A stretch of DNA of 64,000 nt, taken from Actinomadura rudentiformis (GTDB lineage: Bacteria; Actinomycetota; Actinomycetes; Streptosporangiales; Streptosporangiaceae). The notes beneath the pieces were generated by a model. That model did no database searches. It saw nothing but the letters and a program-made list of their open reading frames with translations, and was not told the origin of the DNA. Below are positions 40,499 to 47,817 of the stretch, piece after piece (the first letter of the stretch is position 1; every line of letters begins with the position of its first letter). The stretch lies in the NCBI RefSeq assembly GCF_008923185.1, contig NZ_WBMT01000031.1, positions 79,870 through 143,869 of the forward strand, in the 5' to 3' direction. The translations under genes and the position numbers were made by a program.

Positions 40499-42088
40499 AT
40501 GACCACCCCACACCCGGCGAACTCCGGCCTCAACGTCGACATCAACCCCGCCGCCGCGGTCCACCGCCACGCCCTGCTCCGGCCAGACCACGTCATTCTG
40601 CGCTACGACGGCGGCGACCTGACCTACGCCGAGCTCGACGACCGCGCCGCCCGGCTGGCGACCGTCCTGGCCGAGACCGGGGTCGGCCGTGGTGATCGCG
40701 TCGCCTATCTCGGCCTCAACAGCCCGTCGTTCCTGCTCACCATGCTGGCCGCGTTCCGGCTGGGAGCGATCTTCGTACCGGTGAACTTCCGGCTCGCCGG
40801 GCCCGAGCTGAACAGCGTCCTGGCCCGCAGCGGCGCGATCACCCTGGTCTGCGAACAGGGCCACCTGGCCGCCGCGGACACCGCGCGTGAGGGCACGGCG
40901 CTGGAACGTCTCCTGCTCGTCGACGACGATCCGGCGATCCCTGCCGAGGGAGACGCGCCGGACGGCTGGGACTTGTGGGCGGACCTGGTGGCCAAGGCTT
41001 CTCCGTCCACGGCCTTGGCGGCCCGGGGCTTCGACGACCCGGCGATCCTGATGTTCACGTCCGGGACCACCGGCCTGCCCAAGGGCGTCCTGCTGACCCA
41101 CGGGAACATCTGGTGGAACTCGGTCAACGTCGACACGATGATCGACACCCGTCGCGGCGACGTCACCCACGCGGTCGCGCCGATCTTCCACGTCGGCGCC
41201 CTCAACAGCTTCCTGATGCGGACCCTGGTGCGCGGCGGCACGATCGTCCTGCGCCGTTCCTTCGACCCGGCCCGGACGCTGGCCGACTTCGTCGAGCACG
41301 GCGTCAACTCGACGTTCATGGTCCCGGCGATGTTCGCCGCGCTCGCCCGGGTCCCCGGCGCGTTCGAGGCGGACCTCGGGCAGCTGCGGTCGATCGTGGT
41401 CGCCGGAGCGCCGGTCCCGCCGTCCCTGATCCAGCAGTACGCCGACCACGGCATCATCCTCCAGCAGGCGTGGGGGCTCACCGAGACCGCGCCGTTCGCC
41501 ACTCACCTGCCCGCCGAGCTCACCCTCGCCAAGCTCGGGTCGGCCGGGATCGCGATGCCCCACACCGAGGTCCGGGTCGTCGACGTCCAGACCAACACTC
41601 CGCTGGAAGCAGGGGCCTCGGGCGAGATCGTGGTGCGAGGGCCCAACGTCACTCCCGGCTACTGGGAGAATCCCGAAGCCACGCGCGCCGCGTTCGATGA
41701 CGAGGGCTGGTTCCACTCGGGCGACATCGGATACCTCGACGAGGACGGCTACCTCTATATCGTCGACCGGCTCAAGGACATGATCATCAGCGGGGGTGAG
41801 AACGTCTACCCCGCCGAGGTCGAACGTGCCCTGGCCGACCTGCCCGGTCTCATCGACGTCGCCGTCGTCGGCGTCCCGGACATCGAATGGGGAGAGAAGG
41901 TCGTCGCGGTCGTCTCGCTCGCCCCCGGCGCCGCCCTCACGCTGGAGGAGTTGCGGGTCCATGCCGAGGCCAAGCTCGCCCGCTACAAGCTCCCGCGGGC
42001 TCTGCGCATCGTGACCTCGGTGCCCCGCAACGCCTCCGGAAAGCTCGACAAGCTCGCCATCCGCGCCATCGCCGGCCAGGGGGAATGA
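40499..42088 (+). CDS. Acyl-CoA synthetase (AMP-forming), FadD-like
   Basis: A 529-residue ANL-superfamily CoA ligase. Motifs: FTSGTTGLPKGVLLTHGN (phosphate loop), WGLTETAPFATHLP, FHSGDIGYLDEDGYLYIVDRLKDMIISGGENVYPAEVE, and the catalytic lysine in NASGKLDKL. CAAGGAAA precedes the ATG. Inside a phenylpropanoid-type cluster it could activate a hydroxycinnamate or side-chain acid to its CoA thioester, giving a parallel side-chain-shortening route. It could equally handle a medium-chain acid; specificity cannot be read by eye. Confidence 0.9.
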   Translation: MTTPHPANSGLNVDINPAAAVHRHALLRPDHVILRYDGGDLTYAELDDRAARLATVLAETGVGRGDRVAYLGLNSPSFLLTMLAAFRLGAIFVPVNFRLAGPELNSVLARSGAITLVCEQGHLAAADTAREGTALERLLLVDDDPAIPAEGDAPDGWDLWADLVAKASPSTALAARGFDDPAILMFTSGTTGLPKGVLLTHGNIWWNSVNVDTMIDTRRGDVTHAVAPIFHVGALNSFLMRTLVRGGTIVLRRSFDPARTLADFVEHGVNSTFMVPAMFAALARVPGAFEADLGQLRSIVVAGAPVPPSLIQQYADHGIILQQAWGLTETAPFATHLPAELTLAKLGSAGIAMPHTEVRVVDVQTNTPLEAGASGEIVVRGPNVTPGYWENPEATRAAFDDEGWFHSGDIGYLDEDGYLYIVDRLKDMIISGGENVYPAEVERALADLPGLIDVAVVGVPDIEWGEKVVAVVSLAPGAALTLEELRVHAEAKLARYKLPRALRIVTSVPRNASGKLDKLAIRAIAGQGE

Positions 42089-42089
42089 C

Positions 42090-42581
42090 ATGACGGCCGC
42101 GCCCCTGTCGCGGCTTCAGGCCTCCGCGCCCTGGACCGGAGAGGTCACCGCGGCGAGCAGGAACCGTGCCACGCTCCGGCTGCGGAGACACGACCGCCTC
42201 CATGCGGTCATCGACGTCGAACGTTGTGCCACCGGACGTCTTCGCGGCACCTACCCTGCCGGCGGGCACGACGTCGAGATCGCCATCGCCGCGATCGGCG
42301 GGTCCATGATCGACGACGTCGCGTTCAACGGCGCCACGGCGGCCGCCGACGTGCTGCGCCAGGTGGTCACCATGATCTGGAACGCCGACGACCGGTGCCG
42401 CAGAATCGTTCTCGCCGTCGCGCCGGAGGATCACGACATTGCGAGTTTCGCCCGGTCCGCGGGATTCCGGCATGGCGTCGACGTCGATGTTCCCGGCGTC
42501 GGGACCGTGGACCTGCTCGTCATCGAACCCGCCTGGGCCACCGGCGCCGACCTGGACCTCGACCGGGTGCCCACCGGCTGA
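42090..42581 (+). CDS. Hypothetical protein, possibly GNAT-like
   Basis: A 163-residue soluble protein of unknown function. It starts one base after the acyl-CoA synthetase stop, so it belongs to that operon. The first half reads as beta strands (ATLRLRRHDRLHAVIDV). The second half has a helix ADVLRQVVTMIWNADDRCRRI and ends SFARSAGFRHGVDVDVPGVGTVDLLVIEPAW, which resembles the last strands of acetyltransferase (GNAT) folds. No acetyl-CoA loop is evident, so this is only a structural hint. Its place in the operon implies a role in the aromatic pathway or its CoA esters. Confidence 0.7.
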   Translation: MTAAPLSRLQASAPWTGEVTAASRNRATLRLRRHDRLHAVIDVERCATGRLRGTYPAGGHDVEIAIAAIGGSMIDDVAFNGATAAADVLRQVVTMIWNADDRCRRIVLAVAPEDHDIASFARSAGFRHGVDVDVPGVGTVDLLVIEPAWATGADLDLDRVPTG

Positions 42582-42619
42582 ACTGCAGCGCTCACAGCCG
42601 GGGGAGCCCCTGGTCGGCG

Positions 42620-43441
42620 TCAGCTGACGAGCGTGCGCGAGGCCGCGGAGGCCGCCCTGCGCGCCCGCAGCACCTCCTGCGCCGCCGCGGCCGCGACACG
42701 GCGCAGCTGGGGCGACCGGAGCCGGGGTTCGAACCGTTCCGCCGGTCCGGCGATCGACATCGCCGCGACCGGCCGGCCACCGGGCCCCATGACCGGGACC
42801 GCCACGCAGTTGAGGCCCGGCCGCGCCTCGCCGTCGTCGAAGGCGATGCCGTCCTGGCGGATCCGGTCCAGCTCGGCCGCCAGTGCGGAATCATCGGTGA
42901 TCGTCTGCGGGGTGAAACCGCGCAGGGGCGCCGCCAGCACCTCCGCCGCCGTGGCCGGCTCATACGCCAGCAGCACCTTGCCGACCGCGGTGCAGTGCGC
43001 CGGCATGCGCCCGCCGATCCTGGACGGCGCGGGGACGGGCCGGTGCCCGAACAGCTTGGCCAGGTACACCACTTCGGTGCCGTGCAGGACCGCCAGGTGA
43101 ACGGTCTCCTGAGTCAGCGAGTACAGGTCGGCCAGATAGGGGATGAGCAGGTCGCGTGTCCGGTCGTGCCCAGGCGCGTAGACGTGGCTGCCCAGCTCGT
43201 GGAGGCGGCTGCCCAGCCGGTAGTTCCGGCCGACCCGCTCGACCACCTCGTTGCGTTCCAGCATGCCGAGCAGCCGGAAGGCGGTGGACTTGCTCAGCCC
43301 CGCCCTGCGGGCCAGCTCGCTGACGCCGACGCCGGAGTTGGCCTGCTCGCCGAAGGACAGCAGCAGGCTGATCGCCTTGTCGATCGCGGCCCGGTCGTCG
43401 CGGGCCGGAACGTTCACATGAGGCTTCGTGGCAGGAGGCAT
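42620..43441 (-). CDS. IclR-family transcriptional regulator
   Basis: A 273-residue regulator with an N-terminal winged helix (SGVGVSELARRAGLSKSTAFRLLGMLERNEVVERVGRNYRLG, residues ~35-80) and a C-terminal IclR effector domain (around TVHLAVLHGTEVVYLAKLFG and GRMPAHCTAVGKVLLAY). GAGGTGA precedes the ATG. E. coli MhpR, the activator of the mhp genes, is also an IclR protein, so this is the best candidate for binding the repeated 17-bp motif in the mhpD-liv and dioxygenase promoters. It is convergent with the hypothetical gene and divergent from the XRE-cupin regulator. Confidence 0.9.
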   Translation of the reverse strand: MPPATKPHVNVPARDDRAAIDKAISLLLSFGEQANSGVGVSELARRAGLSKSTAFRLLGMLERNEVVERVGRNYRLGSRLHELGSHVYAPGHDRTRDLLIPYLADLYSLTQETVHLAVLHGTEVVYLAKLFGHRPVPAPSRIGGRMPAHCTAVGKVLLAYEPATAAEVLAAPLRGFTPQTITDDSALAAELDRIRQDGIAFDDGEARPGLNCVAVPVMGPGGRPVAAMSIAGPAERFEPRLRSPQLRRVAAAAAQEVLRARRAASAASRTLVS

Positions 43442-43465
43442 GGACTCACCTCAGGGGGCGGGGGT

Positions 43466-43503
43466 GTCACTTACAATATGCCGAAGTGGCATTTATTAGT
43501 GAC
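43466..43503. promoter_or_regulatory. Inverted repeat in the divergent IclR/XRE-cupin promoter
   Basis: Outer arms GTCACT (43466-43471) and AGTGAC (43498-43503) enclose ATGCC-GAAGT-GGCAT (43478-43492). AGTGAC recurs at 43535-43540 and 43556-43561, 21 bases apart, just before the XRE-cupin start. The stretch is unusually AT-rich. Autoregulation by one of the two regulators is likely. Confidence 0.6.
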
Positions 43504-43571
43504 GATAATGCGGACCCGGAGGCATGCCGTCAAGAGTGACGATGTGTCTATTTAAAGTGACGGAGGCTTGC

Positions 43572-44192
43572 GTGACGGAGGCGAACCAGCTGGTCGCCCG
43601 CAATGTGCGACGTTTCCGGCGAGAGCGCGGCCTGTCTCTCGGCGAGGTCGCCCGGAGGTCCGGCCTGTCCAAGCAGACCCTGTCGAAGATCGAACAAGGG
43701 GTGGGCAACCCGACCGTCGACACCCTCGCCCAATTGGGAGGGGCCCTGGACGTCTCGATCCGGCGGTTGATGACCGAATGGGGGACCCCGGTCTTCGTCC
43801 AGCGCCAGGGTGACGGCGAGTGGGCCGACGCCGAGGGCTGGTCGGAGCGGCTCCTGGACGAGGTCTACGGTTCGGGCCATGTGCGCACGCTCCTGCTCCG
43901 GCTTGAACGCACCAGGGCGACGCCGGAGATCGGCCCGCACACCCCCGGCACCCTGCATCATCTCTACGTGATCACTGGCAAGCTCCGGACCGGTCCGCTG
44001 AGCGAGCAGGTCGACCTGAGCGCTGGGGACTTCGTGCGCTTCCCCGGCGACGTCCCGCACCGCCACACCTGCCTGACCGACCGCGTCGTCGCCCACATGG
44101 TCACCACCGTTCCCCAGGTCCGCCAGATCGGACCCATCGGACCGATCGAACAGATCGTTCGGAGCCCGAAGGAACCGCCTGAGGAAAGCTGA
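43572..44192 (+). CDS. XRE-family regulator with C-terminal cupin domain
   Basis: A 206-residue protein: N-terminal XRE helix-turn-helix (VRRFRRERGLSLGEVARRSG then LSKQTLSKIEQGVGNPTVDT, residues ~10-60) and a C-terminal cupin (residues ~115-190) with HHLYVITGKL, SAGDFVRFPGDVPHRH. GTG 43572 has GGAGG five bases upstream and is preferred to an ATG at 43524 inside the repeat region. XRE-cupin proteins typically sense small metabolites. It is divergent from the IclR gene and may provide a second layer of control over the aromatic cluster. Confidence 0.87.
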   Translation: MTEANQLVARNVRRFRRERGLSLGEVARRSGLSKQTLSKIEQGVGNPTVDTLAQLGGALDVSIRRLMTEWGTPVFVQRQGDGEWADAEGWSERLLDEVYGSGHVRTLLLRLERTRATPEIGPHTPGTLHHLYVITGKLRTGPLSEQVDLSAGDFVRFPGDVPHRHTCLTDRVVAHMVTTVPQVRQIGPIGPIEQIVRSPKEPPEES

Positions 44193-44220
44193 ACCCGGCG
44201 GTCGGCCCCCGAGGGTGTGA

Positions 44221-45714
44221 TCAGTTGCGGCCGAAGGCGCGCGGGTTGTCGCCGTAGACGGTCCCGGCTGACAGCGGGGCGCCGCCGAACAGCTGGCTGA
44301 CGCTCACGAAGTGATAGCCGCGGCTCTTCAGCGTCGTCAGGATCTGGGGTACGGCCGCCACGGACGTGGGATGGATGTCGTGCATCAGGATGATGTCGCC
44401 GGGCCTGACCTGGGCGATGGCGGTTCGGGCGACCTTGACTCGGTCACGGTACTTCCAGTCCTGGGTGTCCACGCTCCACAGGATGACCGGACGGGCGGCG
44501 CCGGCGCGCACTGCCGCATTCTGCGCCCCGTAAGGGGGACGGAAGAGGGTCGGGGCGCGTCCGATGGATGCCTGGACCGCCTGGTCGGTGCGACCGAGCT
44601 GGTCGTGCGCCTGCCGTGTGGACAGCCGGGTCAGGTCGGGGTGGGACCAGCTGTGGTTGCCGATCTCGTGTCCGGCGGCGGCCTCCTGGCGTATCAGGTC
44701 GGCGTGGTAGGTGGCGTTCTGCCCGGTCACGAAGAAGGTGGCGCGTGCGCCGTGCCGTGCGAGGGTGGCCAGAAGGCTCGCGGTGTAGGGGCCAGGGCCG
44801 TCGTCGAAGGTCAGCGCGACGCATTTGACGTGCAGGCAGTCGACCGCCGGGACGTTCGGTGGACTGGGCGTGGCCGTCGGGGAGGAGGACGGTACGGGGG
44901 GAGCACTCAGGTCCAGCCGCTGCTGAGGGTGGAGGGCCTGATCCTGCGCGCGGCGGCCGAAGTCCGACAGCAGCGGCGCCACCTGCGTCCTGGACAGCAT
45001 GACCCGCTGCGGACCCACCGGTCCCGGCGCGACCGTCCCTCGCGGTATCTCGACGACAAGATCGCCGCCCTGGGTGAAGGCCATGTCCCGCAGTGTGGCA
45101 GAGCGGTACTGGGGTGCCAGCGCTTCTCGCACGTCGTTGTCGGTCACACCGGGCCGGCCCGAGAGGGCCTTGCTCAGTGCCGCGACGAGACGGTCGGCCG
45201 CCTGTGGGGAGATGAGCGCGGTGGCCGGGACCTCCCGCCGGGTGCGGCCGTCGAACCAGTAGGTGCCGGCACTGACGCCGTCGCCGGCGGCGGGTTGCTG
45301 GATGGTGACAAGACGGACTCCGACCACGTCGCCGGACGCGGCCAGGAAGCTGAAGCTGATGTTGAGTTCCGCATGCGAGTCGGAGGTCTGGCAGGCGCCC
45401 GTGGAGCCGTCGCCGCCCCTGTTTTCCAGGAGGTCGTCGAGACGGGTTCGCGCCGACCGCCGCAGCGCGAGCGTGAGCGCTTCCGCGCCCGGGACCGCGG
45501 GATAGCTGGTCGCCCAGCGGCAGGACGCGGCATTGCCGCTGTCGTTGACGATCCGCAGCCCGGCGATCCATGCCGGGGTCACGGTCCGGATCTTGTGGAG
45601 GTCACCGGCTGCGGCCGGCGCGGTCGTGGACGGGGCGGCAGGGCGTGCTCCCGTGCACGCCGACAGCCCCGCCACCGTCACCGCCAGGGCAGCGACGGTC
45701 AGGCCGATTCTCAT
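44221..45714 (-). CDS. Polysaccharide deacetylase lipoprotein (NodB/CE4 domain)
   Basis: A 497-residue cell-surface lipoprotein; the signal peptide ends LSAC with the lipid Cys at 20. Residues ~40-260 resemble a DUF3298/RsiV-like region (WATSYPAVPGAEALTLALRR and later TQGGDLVVEIPRGTVAPG). The C-terminal ~200 residues are a CE4 deacetylase with TFDDGPGPYT (catalytic Asp, metal Asp), HSWSHPDL (metal His pair), RPPYGAQN and a final HDIHPT. The likely target is N-acetylated peptidoglycan or another surface glycan. ATG 45714 gives a standard signal peptide but no clear ribosome-binding site is visible; an upstream GTG at 45741 is in frame. Confidence 0.88.
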   Translation of the reverse strand: MRIGLTVAALAVTVAGLSACTGARPAAPSTTAPAAAGDLHKIRTVTPAWIAGLRIVNDSGNAASCRWATSYPAVPGAEALTLALRRSARTRLDDLLENRGGDGSTGACQTSDSHAELNISFSFLAASGDVVGVRLVTIQQPAAGDGVSAGTYWFDGRTRREVPATALISPQAADRLVAALSKALSGRPGVTDNDVREALAPQYRSATLRDMAFTQGGDLVVEIPRGTVAPGPVGPQRVMLSRTQVAPLLSDFGRRAQDQALHPQQRLDLSAPPVPSSSPTATPSPPNVPAVDCLHVKCVALTFDDGPGPYTASLLATLARHGARATFFVTGQNATYHADLIRQEAAAGHEIGNHSWSHPDLTRLSTRQAHDQLGRTDQAVQASIGRAPTLFRPPYGAQNAAVRAGAARPVILWSVDTQDWKYRDRVKVARTAIAQVRPGDIILMHDIHPTSVAAVPQILTTLKSRGYHFVSVSQLFGGAPLSAGTVYGDNPRAFGRN

Positions 45715-45811
45715 ATTTTGGGCACGAATAATGGGGGTCACGATGAAGGAGACGTCAGGTCAACGCGATTGGTTCGGCGCATCGGACAAGGTCACAGCCG
45801 GGATGGTGCGG

Positions 45812-46504
45812 TCAGGCCTTCCCGGGAGGGTTGTTGGTGAGCCGCAGTAGGCGGGCGGTGTACGGCTCCGGCAGGGTGATGCGCAGCGTGTCGTCGTTCG
45901 TCCAGCAAGGGGCGGCGTCCACCGGGTAGAGGAGTGACACCGAGGCGGGGGAGAGGGGCACGTCGCAGGTGGGCTCCGTGCTGTCACGGCGCCATACGGC
46001 GAGGAACGTCTCGTCGTCGCAGTCGATCGCGAGGGCGAGCCAGCCGTCCCGCCAGCCAGGGATGCCCAGCGGCCAGCGGGGAATTCCATCGGCCAGCGCG
46101 CGGCGGTAGGTCCGGTACACCTCGATCGCGGCGGTGACCAGGTCGAGCTGGTGGCCGGAGAGCAGGTCCAGCCGGCCGGAGAGGTGGATCCGGCCGAGCA
46201 TCGCCGAGACCATGGTGAAGACGATCCGCTCGTCGTCGAAGTCCGGTTGGGGGTAGGCCCACACGGCGCCCTGCTCGGGCGGGACGACGGTCGGCGCGGC
46301 GGCGGCGATCGCCGGGATGAGCGTCTCGTCCTGCTGGTCGGTGAGGGACTGCACGGGCACCCGTGAGAGCGTCGCGTGGTCGGCGCGCATTCCTCCGGAC
46401 GCGCACGCCTCCACGACCAGGCCCGGGTGCCGGTCCTGGAGGCGTTCCAGCCAGCCGAGGTAGGCACGGTTGTGTTCGAGGAGCCGCCGCGGGGAAGTGC
46501 CAGG
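45812..46504 (-). pseudogene. C-terminal remnant of a GH36 alpha-galactosidase
   Basis: About 230 codons reading from just after the NDH-2-like gene's stop codon. The text matches the end of GH36 alpha-galactosidases: a LERLQDRHPGLVVEACASGGMRAD stretch, SLTDQQDETLIPAIAAAAPT, EQGAVWAYPQPDF, MLGRIHLSGRL and a C-terminal beta domain. The N-terminal supersandwich and the part of the barrel carrying the catalytic nucleophile are missing. There is no proper start: the first in-frame ATG is inside the glycine motif. The frame is continuous with the upstream gene across its TGA. It is most simply a truncated, inactive gene left by a deletion. A short expressed fragment from the internal ATG (46414) cannot be excluded. 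Confidence 0.75.
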
Positions 46505-47671
46505 TCATGCGGCGGGGGCGGACTCCTCCTCGTCCCGGGGGAAGAAGGGCAGCTCCAGGTAGACGCTGTCGGCGGCGGCGAGGATCTTGGACGCGTCGCC
46601 GACCGGCGGGTGGATGTGCTGGTTGATGCGCTTCTTGACCTCCTTGCCCTCGGCTCCCGAGGCCATCACCCGGCGGTCCCAGCCCCGGGTGAAGATCGCA
46701 CCGGCGCCGCCCAGGTCCAGGCAGGTGACGTACGGGCCGGGGGTGAAGTCGCGCAGCGGCACGCCGAGCAGGTCGGCCGCCGCGTTGTACCCGGCGACCT
46801 TGCCCATTGGGGAGGCGTGCTGGCAGGCCTGCATGACCGTGTGCTCGGCGTCGAACGGCGCCGCGGCGGTGTCCCCGGCGACGAACACCTCGGGAAGGGC
46901 GCGCAGACGCCGGTCCACCGGCACCCGGCCGAGGTGGTCGAGCTCGCCGCCGACCTGCCGGGTGAGTTCGCTGGCCCGCATCCCCACGGACCAGACCACC
47001 GCGTCCGCCTCGACCCTGGTGCCGTCGGACAGGACGGCGTACCCGTCGCCGACCTCTGTCACCGTCGTGCTGAGACGGCGTTCGACGCCCAAGCTGTCCA
47101 GAGCGGCCTCGATCTCCTCGCGCGGGCCCGGCCCGAGTTGGTGCCCGACCACCCGCGAGCGGTCCACCAGTAGCACCCGGCCCCGGGCAGCCAACTCGGT
47201 CGCTGCCTCCAGGCCGACGAACCCGGCGCCGACGACCACGGCGGAGTAATCCTCCCGGTCGCGCAGATGGTCGGTGAGCCGCCGGGCCCCGTCCAGAGTG
47301 TCGATGTCGAAGAGCCGTTCGGCGCCGGGCAGGCCCTGAGGCCCAGCGAGCTTGCTGCCCGCCGCCAGCACCAGACGGTCGTAGCCGATCTCCGCGCCGT
47401 CGGCCACCACGACGCGGCGGCCGGTGTCGATCGTGCTCACCGAGGCCCGCAGGTGGTCGACGCCGATCGGCTCCAGGACCCCGCTGAGCTCCACCTTGGC
47501 CAGGTCCGGTTCCGGCTCGTACAAGCGGGGCCGCAGCACCAGGTGCTCGTTCGGCGCGACGAGCGTGATGTGCAGGTCCGCGTCCCGGTTCGCCCGTTCG
47601 CGGGCCAGCGCCGCTCCCGCCGCGCTCCACACACCCGCGAAACCGCCTCCGATGATCACAACGTGGGCCAT
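46505..47671 (-). CDS. FAD-dependent pyridine nucleotide oxidoreductase, NDH-2-like
   Basis: A 388-residue flavoprotein with FAD motif VVIIGGGFAGVWSAAGAAL at the N-terminus, a second Rossmann motif VVVGAGFVGLEAATELA near residue 150, and VFVAGDTAAAPF before the C-terminus, as in type II NADH dehydrogenases and related quinone reductases. C-terminal membrane-anchoring helices are weak, so it may be peripheral. GAGAGAGGACGAGACG precedes the ATG. Upstream on the same strand is a PoxB-like enzyme, another donor of electrons to quinones. Its TGA is immediately followed in frame by the GH36 remnant. Confidence 0.86.
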   Translation of the reverse strand: MAHVVIIGGGFAGVWSAAGAALARERANRDADLHITLVAPNEHLVLRPRLYEPEPDLAKVELSGVLEPIGVDHLRASVSTIDTGRRVVVADGAEIGYDRLVLAAGSKLAGPQGLPGAERLFDIDTLDGARRLTDHLRDREDYSAVVVGAGFVGLEAATELAARGRVLLVDRSRVVGHQLGPGPREEIEAALDSLGVERRLSTTVTEVGDGYAVLSDGTRVEADAVVWSVGMRASELTRQVGGELDHLGRVPVDRRLRALPEVFVAGDTAAAPFDAEHTVMQACQHASPMGKVAGYNAAADLLGVPLRDFTPGPYVTCLDLGGAGAIFTRGWDRRVMASGAEGKEVKKRINQHIHPPVGDASKILAAADSVYLELPFFPRDEEESAPAA

Positions 47672-47817
47672 CGTCTCGTCCTCTCTCAGCCTCGCCCCCC
47701 AGGAATTGGAGGGGTTCGGCAGGGAGACAAGACGACGGGTTCAGATGTGACCACCGTTGGAGAAACTTCTCGCCGCTGCCGAAACAACCAGCGAGCAGGG
47801 GGGAGAGCGCCCGGCGG

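Noticed and set aside
46505..46507. TGA read as selenocysteine or read-through joining the NDH-2-like protein to the GH36 remnant
   Set aside because: No selenocysteine insertion element is visible and the flavoprotein ends at its normal family length; deletion scar is simpler.
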